A stretch of DNA of 8,940 bases from Bacillota bacterium (GCA_023393715.1 JAEXCD010000109.1:1-8940); one strand, 5' to 3'; positions 1 through 6,569 are shown, counted from the stretch's first letter. The notes: generated by a model from the sequence alone, not told the origin. Numbers and translations are program-made.

Positions 1-1142
1 AATACGCCTGCGACGAAGCGGTCATTTCTACGCTCAGCTCAGCGGATCGAGCGGATTATGCAAAAGTGCTGCTCGCCTTCAGCGCGCCCTCCCGGGCGAT
101 TTCCTCCTGTCCGCTTTCGTTTTCCGAGGGGGATGCGAAAAGCCGTATCCGTTCCATTTTGTACTACAGGAAGCCGACGCTTTGGATTCTCCTCCTTGTC
201 GTACTCGTTGCCTCAGCGATTTTCTTCGGCTTTCTCACAAGCCCCTCTTCTACAGAAACCGCGCCCTCGCCCCAGCCGTCCGAACAAACTCAGTCCGGGC
301 AGGAGGAGGCTCGGCTTAATCGCGCCATCGAGCAGGCGGTTTTAGCGCACAACCGCTCCACGGTCCGACCGGACAGTATCCTTGAATGGCCCGTGGAAAG
401 TCACGTTCTGCTCGGCAAAGCTGCCGAATCTGTCGGCAAAGCGGAATCGTCCCTCCCGAACGAAACCGTATACGCTCTCGTCTGTTACCGCACCTATCGA
501 TTCGACAGCTCCCCATCCGCACAGCTCGTCGCCTGCGAAGGCAGCCTGATTCCCTCTGCTCTCACCTTTGAACGGCGCGATGACGAATATGTTTTAGTCG
601 ATTACAGGATTCCGCGCGACGGCGCCGACTATGCGTCCGATATACGGAAAATCTTCCCTGATAACCTTGCCGAAAAAGCGATGCACATTCAGGACTATGT
701 CGAGGAGCTCGAACGGGAGATCGAGGTCAAAAAAGAGCAGCTCCGGGGAACGCCGGAGGCGATCGCCGAACGCATCGCTTCTCTGCTCCGGGAGCTTTCC
801 TCCGAGCCGCTTCCTGCATCGGACGTCGAGCACTATCTCGAGGCTCATCCGCAGGCCTATCAGGAGCTTCTCCAATATGGGCTGCAATCGATGCGCTTTT
901 GCATCAACGCATTCAAAAAAGGCGCAGCAACCGGCCTCGACGGACAGATCATGGCCCGACTTTGTCAGGACATCGCTCAGCGCTGCGGCGAGGATCTCTC
1001 ACTGGACGCTCCGTCCGATGGACAGAAGTGGTTTGAACAGCTCGAAAAGCACCTCGCGCAGGCGGCCGACCGGTACACGCCGGAACAGCTGGAAAAGCTC
1101 TATCCCGTTTCCTGCGAGCTGTTGAACCTGCTTCAGGAATAA
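1..1142 (+). CDS. M56-family (BlaR1/MecR1-like) membrane sensor peptidase, 5'-truncated
   Basis: The reading frame is open from base 3 to the TAA at 1140-1142 (379 residues). It begins YACDEAV, the segment that follows the last zinc-ligand region of M56 peptidases; the HExxH motif and the first membrane helices must lie upstream. In window numbering, residues 38-57 carry the family's PLxFxEG...KxRIxxIL block. Residues 59-79 are a membrane helix. Residues 104-220 form an outer domain with the AIxxAVLxHN, ExHVLLG and FERRDDEYVLVDY..PRDG patterns of non-penicillin-binding M56 proteins. Residues 226-249 are probably coiled coil, and 260-379 are an extension (SSEPLPASDVEHYL..., GLDGQIMARL) seen in many Clostridia M56 proteins. 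Family members sense an outside signal and cleave a BlaI-type repressor inside the cell; here the signal is unknown and no transpeptidase-type sensor domain is present. A GTG at 66 is internal, not the start. Its 3' end faces the ABC operon across a shared terminator. Confidence 0.85.
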   Translation, partial: YACDEAVISTLSSADRADYAKVLLAFSAPSRAISSCPLSFSEGDAKSRIRSILYYRKPTLWILLLVVLVASAIFFGFLTSPSSTETAPSPQPSEQTQSGQEEARLNRAIEQAVLAHNRSTVRPDSILEWPVESHVLLGKAAESVGKAESSLPNETVYALVCYRTYRFDSSPSAQLVACEGSLIPSALTFERRDDEYVLVDYRIPRDGADYASDIRKIFPDNLAEKAMHIQDYVEELEREIEVKKEQLRGTPEAIAERIASLLRELSSEPLPASDVEHYLEAHPQAYQELLQYGLQSMRFCINAFKKGAATGLDGQIMARLCQDIAQRCGEDLSLDAPSDGQKWFEQLEKHLAQAADRYTPEQLEKLYPVSCELLNLLQE

Positions 1143-1173
1143 ACGCAGTAAGCGCTCCGGGAATAAGCACAGG

Positions 1174-1213
1174 AAAAAAGCCGGCCTTGACACACGTCGT
1201 CAAGACCGGCCTT
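1174..1213. terminator. Bidirectional intrinsic terminator between M56 gene and ABC operon
   Basis: Arms 1180-1191 (GCCGGCCTTGAC) and 1199-1210 (GTCAAGACCGGC) pair over 12 positions with one C-A mismatch around a 7-base loop. On the minus strand the stem is followed directly by six T (A tract at 1174-1179), a classical Rho-independent terminator for the ABC operon. On the plus strand it is followed by CTTCTTCC, a weaker tract that can serve the M56 gene ending 37 bases before. Minus-strand activity is the better supported of the two. Confidence 0.85.
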
Positions 1214-1220
1214 CTTCCTG

Positions 1221-1325
1221 TTATGAAATTCTCGCTCGAATACTGCCTGCCGCATCGCGCTCTTCTTCCGCTTTAACACGCCACCAAATGAACGCAGGCT
1301 CTTCCCCGCTCTTACGGGTCCTCAT
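1221..1325 (-). CDS. Possible 34-residue small protein coupled to the permease gene
   Basis: An ATG at 1323-1325 overlaps the permease stop codon in an ATGA arrangement, and the frame runs 34 codons to a TAA at 1221-1223, eight bases before the base of the terminator stem on this strand. The peptide (MRTRKSGEEPAFIWWRVKAE, then EERDAAGSIRARIS) is hydrophilic and charged, with a WW pair, and has no membrane segment or signal peptide. I recognise no family. The ATGA overlap and the neat fit between permease and terminator are what one expects of a coupled last gene. However, there is no clear ribosome binding site, and a 34-codon open frame is not rare by chance at this base composition. It could equally be a 3' untranslated region. 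Confidence 0.3.
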   Translation of the reverse strand: MRTRKSGEEPAFIWWRVKAEEERDAAGSIRARIS

Positions 1326-4015
1326 CGGTCGGCATTCTTCAGCGCCTCATCCATCGCAATCTTCTTAATTCGGATAAAATCAATGATCGACACAAAGGCA
1401 TAGCCGATCAGCAAGTACACAACCGACAGCGCCATGGATCCGTAGCTCATATAAAAGGCAAAGTATCCATCCATCTGCATGATGAACAGCTTAAAGATCC
1501 ACACCATTAAGAAATAGCCCACGACAAAGCCTATCACCGCAAATACGGCCACCACGATCGCGGTTGGCAAAATATAAAGGGATCGGATCTCTCCGTTCGT
1601 AAAGCCCAGGATTTTCGCCATTGAAATCGACTTTTCATTTCGCTCAATGATGATCTTGGCAAGCAGGTAGATGAGCGCCGCCGACAATACCACCATAGCG
1701 ATCTTAAAAATCGCTAAAAACTGCCCCACGGAATGCATCATCTGGTTGGTGATCTTGGTAATCTCCTCCTGCGTGACGACGGTCGCTATATACCGCTCCT
1801 CGACGTCGATAATTTCTTCCTTCGACAGAAAGCCGTTAAACGCATCCCGATCCCGGTCAAACATCGTGTTAAAGCTGTCATTCGTCATAAAAACCGCAAT
1901 GCCGCCGTCATACCTCGTTACGCCCTTAACCGTTAACGTATACGTCTTGTTCTCGTATTCCTCTTTCAGGATGATTTGGTCCCCCTGCCGCAAATTGAAT
2001 TTATCCCGAAAAGCCGATGATATAAATACCTCTCCCGTCTTAATGTCATCGGGAAGATCGATATAGGCGCTGTTCTCCACGATGCCGTAGACCGTGACGC
2101 TCTCATCGCCTCCGGAGCCTATTCCTTCAAGAAAGCTATACGTGTCCTTCGCGTATTTCAGCGATGTGCTTGAAAACCTCTCCGCAGTAGGTTCGCCGGT
2201 CACGATAAGCGCTCCGTCCTCGTTTTTATCGCTCATCAGCATATACTGATAGTCGGCAAACATCATGTCCGGAGCACAGCGTCTGTAATGCTCGAGCGAG
2301 TCCGGCATGCCGAACGCGAAGCACAGCATGAGCTCTATAAATATGACGCCGAATATGAGAACGGCGTAATTGCTCATATTCTGAAGAATGACCCGTAATC
2401 TGAAGCGCCTCATAAATGACCAGCCCGGAAGCCGACACGCTCTGGAGGGGCGCGTTTTGCGGAGATCGTTCCGCAAAAAATTCAGCGGAGAAAACTGAAG
2501 TCTCCTGACAATGACAAACAGATTGATAAAAAACATCAGTGCCAAAGGCAGTATCGTCGTCATAACGAACCCTTTATAGCTGAACGTCGTCGCGCAGGCA
2601 GGCAGACTGTAGCTGTTGTAATACAGCTTCACCGCAACCTCTTTGAATGCCGTATACCCAACGATATTCCCGAGGACGGCGCCTGCGAGCGTCACAATAA
2701 CAGGCATCGTCATATAATGAACGATCAGCTCGCGCTTTGTATATCCCGAAGCGCGAAGCGTCCCTATGACGGAGGCTTCCTTCTCGATGGTGTTGCTTAT
2801 CGTTATCGAGAAGATGAACGCGATCACCGCTATGAGAATATAGCACATGATCGTTGTCCCCGTCGTATCGCTGTCGATATCGGACGGTGCAAAGTTGCTC
2901 GCCTGCCGTACATATTCGGGAACGAAATTTTCGATTTTGTTCTCGTGCACCAGAGTCTGCGTGAGCAGCATTTTAAGGAAATAATCGGCATAATCCGCCT
3001 TTGCAATCTTATCCGCAGGCTTTGCGTCATAAAAATAAGCGTAGTTGTAATGCAGCCTCGACGACAACGCCTCAAAGGCCTCCGGCGTCACCATACCGAC
3101 GTCAAAGCCGAACGAATCGAACATCAGATCGGTATTGGACTCGTGCAGCGTAAGGTAGTTTACATAGGAGAGCAGTCCCACCACCTCAAATTTGCGGCCG
3201 CCGACCGTGATCCCGTCCCCGACGGAGATACCGATGTTATCCGCGTGCATGCGATCGACGGCAATCTCGTTTGCCCCCTCCGGCGCGCGTCCTTCGAGAA
3301 ACGATGCCCGGTTCACAGAGGCATCGCTCTTAAAGAGCCTTATGACGGCGTCCTTCTCGCCATCATTGTCATGGTCCTCCGACTCGTTGCGATAAAAGTT
3401 TTCAATAACCGTCACCGGTTGCGCCTTGAACGCACCTGTGAGATCATATTGCCCGGAAATTTCGTCCCATTTTTCATCGACCGCCTCAATCACGGCATGA
3501 TGCGCTTTCTCATAAGCGTCCTCTGTCGCCTTGAGGTACTCCTCTGATTGGCGGGCCTCAGCAATGGCCGCGTCGTACTTCTCATCTATGGCAGCGTCGA
3601 TTTGGCGTGCGATTGCGGTCTCATCCGTGATCTCATACATCGCGCACTGCTCGCGCACGAGCCGCTCTATTCCGGAGCGAACAGAGGCGTCCAATTCCTC
3701 CTGTATCGCCTTTGCTACTTCCTCGTCCGCTTCGCGAAGCCCCTCGTCGATAAAATACTGCCTGACGTCTGCCCTCTTTCCGCTTGCTATCGCGGCGAGA
3801 AGCTCGGGCGACGCTTTTTTTGTCAGCTCAAAGGAGCCGTCCTCGATTTTGAGCTCCTCCCGCCCCGCGGCGATAGCTTCGAGCATACCGTCATGTCCGG
3901 CATACATACCGGAGACGACGCCGATCATGACGACCATGAAAATGATAATCACAAGATATTTGTGCCACTCCGAACGAAGCTCCTTCGGAATCCTCTTAAT
4001 AAGTGGGTTTTTCAT
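1322..4015 (-). CDS. FtsX/MacB-type ABC transporter permease with two FtsX domains
   Basis: This 897-residue membrane protein is the partner of the ATPase encoded just upstream. About eight membrane helices are visible: 19-39; 388-408, 436-456 and 482-503 (first FtsX domain); 548-569; 767-788, 815-838 and about 857-880 (second FtsX domain). Each FtsX domain has the expected cytoplasmic segment after its first helix (EASVIGTLRASGYTKREL and EKSISMAKILGFTNGEI). Residues 40-387 form a large outer domain whose first part (about 85-185) is Ala/Glu/Lys-rich and probably a long coiled coil; residues 570-766 form a second outer domain. Both contain a DxDxDG-like loop (214-225 and 596-604). The ATG at 4013-4015 is preferred: it lies 10 bases after the ATPase stop, with GGG about 8 bases before it. 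An upstream in-frame ATG (to 4072) would overlap the ATPase gene by 47 bases. Such permeases export or extract lipids or peptides, or act as mechanical transducers; the substrate cannot be read from sequence. Confidence 0.9.
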   Translation of the reverse strand: MKNPLIKRIPKELRSEWHKYLVIIIFMVVMIGVVSGMYAGHDGMLEAIAAGREELKIEDGSFELTKKASPELLAAIASGKRADVRQYFIDEGLREADEEVAKAIQEELDASVRSGIERLVREQCAMYEITDETAIARQIDAAIDEKYDAAIAEARQSEEYLKATEDAYEKAHHAVIEAVDEKWDEISGQYDLTGAFKAQPVTVIENFYRNESEDHDNDGEKDAVIRLFKSDASVNRASFLEGRAPEGANEIAVDRMHADNIGISVGDGITVGGRKFEVVGLLSYVNYLTLHESNTDLMFDSFGFDVGMVTPEAFEALSSRLHYNYAYFYDAKPADKIAKADYADYFLKMLLTQTLVHENKIENFVPEYVRQASNFAPSDIDSDTTGTTIMCYILIAVIAFIFSITISNTIEKEASVIGTLRASGYTKRELIVHYMTMPVIVTLAGAVLGNIVGYTAFKEVAVKLYYNSYSLPACATTFSYKGFVMTTILPLALMFFINLFVIVRRLQFSPLNFLRNDLRKTRPSRACRLPGWSFMRRFRLRVILQNMSNYAVLIFGVIFIELMLCFAFGMPDSLEHYRRCAPDMMFADYQYMLMSDKNEDGALIVTGEPTAERFSSTSLKYAKDTYSFLEGIGSGGDESVTVYGIVENSAYIDLPDDIKTGEVFISSAFRDKFNLRQGDQIILKEEYENKTYTLTVKGVTRYDGGIAVFMTNDSFNTMFDRDRDAFNGFLSKEEIIDVEERYIATVVTQEEITKITNQMMHSVGQFLAIFKIAMVVLSAALIYLLAKIIIERNEKSISMAKILGFTNGEIRSLYILPTAIVVAVFAVIGFVVGYFLMVWIFKLFIMQMDGYFAFYMSYGSMALSVVYLLIGYAFVSIIDFIRIKKIAMDEALKNADR

Positions 4016-4025
4016 GTCCTTTTCC

Positions 4026-4742
4026 CTACCATTCAAGCTCGGCCGCAGGTATCTTTGTCGTATTGATATCATTGTGGCGCACGATGCCGTCTCGCAATTT
4101 GATCACATGATCGGCCATATTTCTTATGGCTTCATTATGTGTCACCATGATCACCGTAGTTCCGTACCTTTTGTTGCAGCCTTCAATGAGCGCGAGAATC
4201 TCCTTGCCTGTCCTGTAATCAAGCGCGCCCGTCGGCTCGTCGCACATCAGCAGATCAGGATTCTTCACGATCGCTCTGCCGATCGAAACACGCTGCTGCT
4301 CCCCGCCCGAGAGCTGGTTCGGATACTTATATTTGTGATCCTGCAGCCCCAGTGTCGTCAGGATCTCCTCCACATCGAGATGCCGCTGCGACAGATAGGC
4401 CCCCACCTCAATATTTTCCTTTACATTGAGATTCGGGATCAGATTATACATCTGGAACACATAGCCCAGGTGTCTCCTTCGATACATTGTCAGCTGCTTC
4501 TCATCCATATCCTCGAGCTTATCTCCTCCGATCGCGACATAGCCTGAATCCGGCGTATCAATGCCGCCGATTATATTCAGAAGTGTAGATTTGCCCGATC
4601 CCGAGGGCCCGAGCAGCACACAGAACTCTCCCTTCCTTACGGAAAAGTTCACTCCGCTTAACACATTCTGTTTTGCCTCTCCTATGCCAAAGCTCTTCTT
4701 AAGATCGCTTATTTGCAGAAAATCCTTTTCCAAACCGTCCAT
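4026..4742 (-). CDS. ABC transporter ATP-binding protein, LolD/MacB/SalX type
   Basis: This 238-residue cytoplasmic ATPase drives the permease encoded downstream. All nucleotide-binding motifs are intact: Walker A GPSGSGKS (45-52), Q-loop Gln97 in YVFQMYNL, signature LSGGEQQR (144-151), Walker B LLMCDEPTGALD (164-175) with catalytic Glu169, and H-loop His202 in MVTHNEA. The LIPNLNVKENIE stretch and the CDEPTGALD variant are typical of the MacB-type exporter subfamily, and the length matches it. The ATG at 4740-4742 is chosen because AAAGGAG stands 9 bases upstream; the TTG two codons earlier (4746-4748) would be only 3 bases from it. The gene is first in its operon, with the promoter, leader hairpin and inverted repeat upstream. 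Confidence 0.95.
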   Translation of the reverse strand: MDGLEKDFLQISDLKKSFGIGEAKQNVLSGVNFSVRKGEFCVLLGPSGSGKSTLLNIIGGIDTPDSGYVAIGGDKLEDMDEKQLTMYRRRHLGYVFQMYNLIPNLNVKENIEVGAYLSQRHLDVEEILTTLGLQDHKYKYPNQLSGGEQQRVSIGRAIVKNPDLLMCDEPTGALDYRTGKEILALIEGCNKRYGTTVIMVTHNEAIRNMADHVIKLRDGIVRHNDINTTKIPAAELEW

Positions 4743-4751
4743 ACGCAATCA

Positions 4752-4758
4752 CTCCTTT
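4752..4758 (-). promoter_or_regulatory. Ribosome binding site deciding the ATPase start
   Basis: On the minus strand AAAGGAG lies 9 bases before the ATG at 4742 but only 3 bases before the TTG at 4748. The ATG is therefore the better start, giving 238 residues. Confidence 0.75.
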
Positions 4759-4774
4759 TAACGCGCTTTTTGTT

Positions 4775-4788
4775 AGTTAAGGTTAACT
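4775..4788. promoter_or_regulatory. 14-base inverted repeat, possible operator
   Basis: AGTTAA-GG-TTAACT has perfect 6-base arms around a 2-base spacer. It lies in the untranslated leader of the ABC operon, between the leader hairpin and the ribosome binding site. Short A/T-rich perfect inverted repeats like this are common repressor-binding sites. No regulator gene is visible in the window, so the binding protein is unknown. The pairing could also act in RNA, but six mostly A-T pairs with a 2-base loop would not fold stably, which favours a DNA site. Confidence 0.4.
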
Positions 4789-4797
4789 CTCGATTGT

Positions 4798-4819
4798 AAA
4801 AAAATGCCGTTTCACGGCA
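4798..4819 (-). terminator. Terminator-like hairpin in the leader of the ABC operon
   Basis: On the minus strand TGCCGT-GAA-ACGGCA forms a 6-base-pair stem with a 3-base loop, followed at once by seven T (A tract 4798-4804). It lies about 35 bases downstream of the predicted transcription start and about 55 bases before the ATPase start codon, so it would stop transcripts from the promoter at 4861-4889 before the genes. It may be an attenuator. It could instead be an end-of-unit terminator for readthrough from uraA, with an unseen promoter after it. No convincing antiterminator fold is visible, only a weak 4-base ACGG/CCGT alternative. Confidence 0.55.
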
Positions 4820-4860
4820 CCTCTCAAGCCTCGCTCTCCGTTGTCCTCTTTACTTATATG

Positions 4861-4889
4861 ATTATAACCATTCTCTGCAAAGTTTTCGA
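4861..4889 (-). promoter_or_regulatory. Predicted sigma-A promoter of the ABC operon
   Basis: On the minus strand a perfect -10 TATAAT (4861-4866) is preceded, with a 17-base spacer, by TCGAAA (4884-4889), a 4-of-6 match to the -35 consensus. Transcription should start near 4854, giving a leader of about 110 bases that holds the hairpin and the inverted repeat. Confidence 0.6.
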
Positions 4890-5098
4890 GTTTTCATTTT
4901 GCTTCACGAAAATTCTGCCTGCCTGCGCGAAGAGCCTGCCTGTCGCGGATCGTTTCACGGAGAAATAGCGCATCCTGCTTCCGACGAAACTCATAGACGC
5001 GCAAACCCCTTTTATCCGGATACCGTCCGATAAAAGGGGCTCGCCTCATTTCATTTTTTTTACCGTTGTGAACAGCGCCGCCGAATTTGGCACAGCGT
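4890..5098. other. Intergenic region between uraA and ABC operon, with direct repeats
   Basis: This belongs to a 356-base stretch without a confident gene. Besides the hairpin at 5006-5039 it holds two copies of GCCTGCCTG (4917-4925 and 4934-4942), 17 bases apart start to start and each followed by a CGCG-containing stretch. An inverted pair CGCGA (4926-4930) / TCGCG (4943-4947) surrounds the second copy. They lie about 30-60 bases upstream of the -35 box of the ABC promoter, where an activator could bind. The decamer CGTTTCACGG at 4951-4960 recurs at 4808-4817 inside the leader hairpin. I see no RNA gene or recognised riboswitch. Confidence 0.35.
5006..5039 (-). terminator. Long hairpin after uraA, probable terminator or 3' end stabiliser
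   Basis: CCCCTTTTAT and ATAAAAGGGG pair perfectly (10 bases), and the stem continues for four more pairs (CGGA/TCCG) past one bulged C to a 5-base loop (TACCG). The base of the stem lies about 60 bases after the uraA stop. On the minus strand only TTT follows, so intrinsic termination may be inefficient. On the plus strand a T8 tract follows, but 13 or more bases away, and no plus-strand gene feeds it. Confidence 0.55.
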
Positions 5099-6463
5099 CT
5101 ACATTACTTCCTCTTTGAACCCTTTTTCCGTAATTCCCGAGAAATCGACGACGTGCTCCTGCCGCTCTTCCTCAAAGTCAAAATCCTTCCCCGGCAAAAC
5201 GATATTGAGGACGATGCCCACGAGTGCCGCAACCGCCAGCCCGGAAAGCGTCAATGTCGTCTGTCCGATCGCAAAGCTCAATCCGCCTACGGAGTTAAAG
5301 CCGAGCGCGCTGACGAGAATTCCCGCCGCGATCAGGAGATTTCTGCTCAGGGTCAGGTCGACCTGATTTTCGACCATGTTGCGTATGCCGATCGCCGAAA
5401 TCATGCCGTAGAGCACCAGCGAAATTCCGCCAATGACCGAGGCCGGAATCCCGTATATCACGGCTGCGATGCCTGGGAAGACAGACAGCAGAATCGATAC
5501 GCAGGCTGCATAGCGAACCAGCCTCGGGTCGTAGACCTTTGTGAGGACGAGTACGCCCGTATTTTCGCCGTACGTCGTATTTGCGGGGCCGCCAAAGAAC
5601 GCGGACAAGCTCGTCGCCAGCCCGTCGCCGACCAGCGTGCGATGAAGCCCCGGATTTTCGATGTAGTTTTCACCGGTCGTCGCGCCAATGGCTGATATGT
5701 CGCCGATGTGCTCCATCATCGTCGCAATGGAAATCGGCACAATGGTGATGATCGCACTAAAATCGAATGTCGCAAAGTAACGCGGATCCAGCGGAATCTT
5801 GATAAAGGGCACATTTTGAAGAGCATCAAAGGTGAAGCCGCGATTCAGAAGAAGTGCCGCAAGCGAGGCGACAATGCCGCCCAGCATGATCGGAATAATC
5901 TTCGTCATTCCCCGTCCCCAGATGTTGAAGAAGATGATCGTGCCGATGGCAATCAACGCAATCAGCCAGTCCGTCGAACAGCTTTGAATCGCAACCGGAG
6001 CTAAAATCAAACCGATGGAAATGATAATCGGGCCGGTAACCACCGGCGGGAAAAAACGCATCACGCGCTTCGCGCCATAAATCCTAATAAAGAAACCAAA
6101 AACGAGATAAACCAATCCGGCGCAAACAACGCCGCCGTGCGCCTTGGAAAGCAATGCGGGATCGGCAACGCCGCCCGTCGCTGCATTAAAGTGAGTAATG
6201 GCATTATAGCCGGCAATAAAAGCAAAAGATGAACCTAAAAATGCGGGGACACGCCCTTTGGTGATCCAGTGAAAAAACAGTGTTCCGGCTCCGGCCATAA
6301 ACAATGCCGTCGAGATATCGATGCCGGTTAAAATGGGAACCAGTATCGTCGCGCCAAACATGGCAAAGACGTGCTGAAACGACAACAGCGCTCTCTTTGG
6401 AACCGACAGCTCCCTGCAGTCGCGGACAACCTTCGCTTCCATCCGATTGTGATTGTTGGACAT
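5099..6463 (-). CDS. uraA: Uracil permease (NCS2/UraA family)
   Basis: This 454-residue inner-membrane proton-coupled uracil importer serves pyrimidine salvage. Diagnostic blocks in order: FGATILVPILTGIDIS (36-51), ITKGRVPAFLGSSFAFI (67-83), FFPPVVTGPIIISIGL (137-152), MMEHIGDISAIG (249-260) and GGPANTTYGENTGV (291-304). Glu251 and Glu300 correspond to the two uracil-binding glutamates of E. coli UraA (Glu241 and Glu290). The length fits a full 14-helix protein, with a charged cytoplasmic C-terminus (about 426-454). The position of E. coli His245 is Asp255 here. The ATG at 6461-6463 has AAGGAGG 4 bases upstream; an in-frame ATG at 6520 would add 19 residues that do not resemble the family N-terminus. 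No pyr enzyme gene and no PyrR-type attenuator is visible nearby. It appears to be its own transcription unit. Confidence 0.93.
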   Translation of the reverse strand: MSNNHNRMEAKVVRDCRELSVPKRALLSFQHVFAMFGATILVPILTGIDISTALFMAGAGTLFFHWITKGRVPAFLGSSFAFIAGYNAITHFNAATGGVADPALLSKAHGGVVCAGLVYLVFGFFIRIYGAKRVMRFFPPVVTGPIIISIGLILAPVAIQSCSTDWLIALIAIGTIIFFNIWGRGMTKIIPIMLGGIVASLAALLLNRGFTFDALQNVPFIKIPLDPRYFATFDFSAIITIVPISIATMMEHIGDISAIGATTGENYIENPGLHRTLVGDGLATSLSAFFGGPANTTYGENTGVLVLTKVYDPRLVRYAACVSILLSVFPGIAAVIYGIPASVIGGISLVLYGMISAIGIRNMVENQVDLTLSRNLLIAAGILVSALGFNSVGGLSFAIGQTTLTLSGLAVAALVGIVLNIVLPGKDFDFEEERQEHVVDFSGITEKGFKEEVM

Positions 6464-6467
6464 GTAC

Positions 6468-6474
6468 CCTCCTT
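6468..6474 (-). promoter_or_regulatory. Ribosome binding site deciding the uraA start
   Basis: AAGGAGG on the minus strand ends 4 bases before the ATG at 6463. The upstream in-frame ATG at 6520 has only a directly abutting AAGAGG, so 6463 is preferred. Confidence 0.7.
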
Positions 6475-6540
6475 TTTCTGTGCGGCCGGTCTTGCAGAAC
6501 GACGGCAGGACTCGACCCATCCTCTTGCTTCCAAACGGAT

Positions 6541-6569
6541 ATTATCGCTCTTTTCTTTTCTTTCTGCAA
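6541..6569 (-). promoter_or_regulatory. Predicted promoter of uraA
   Basis: On the minus strand GATAAT (6541-6546, 5 of 6) lies 17 bases after TTGCAG (6564-6569, TTG core conserved). It stands between the RNase E/G stop codon (6592) and uraA, with transcription expected to begin near 6534. The spacer is an unusual A/G-only tract for nearly its whole length. The roughly 70-base leader lacks a terminator-type hairpin, so control by attenuation is not apparent. Confidence 0.5.

Noticed and set aside
66..1142. GTG at 66 as the start of the M56 gene.
   Set aside because: The frame continues upstream to the window edge with YACDEAV..., a conserved M56 segment, so the gene is cut by the window and not started at 66.
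2717..3547. A 276-codon open frame on the plus strand.
   Set aside because: It is antisense to the outer domain and first FtsX domain of the permease, with no motif or membrane pattern of its own.
4016..4072. Upstream start for the permease at 4072.
   Set aside because: It would overlap the ATPase gene by 47 bases, and the extra 19 residues only re-read the ATPase C-terminus. The ATG at 4015 fits the 10-base gene spacing and the family N-terminus.
3531..4547. A 338-codon open frame on the plus strand.
   Set aside because: It lies antisense to the ABC permease and ATPase genes, which have full motifs. The Ser/Ile/Arg-rich translation has no domain signals.
4808..4960. Decamer CGTTTCACGG present at both 4808-4817 and 4951-4960.
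   Set aside because: One copy is explained by the leader hairpin, and a repeated decamer within this stretch has a few percent probability by chance. It was not treated as a separate element.
4894..5049. A 51-codon open frame on the minus strand starting at the ATG at 5047-5049, Arg-rich (MRRAPFIGRY..., ending NFREAK).
   Set aside because: It has no ribosome binding site, overlaps the long hairpin after uraA and the GCCTGCCTG repeats, and shows no recognisable family pattern. The Arg-rich composition is what chance frames in GC-rich DNA give. Conservation in relatives would reverse this.
6464..6534. PyrR-binding or other attenuator leader upstream of uraA.
   Set aside because: I see no terminator hairpin with a T tract and no PyrR-type loop. 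Only a weak 7-base stem with a mismatch is present.
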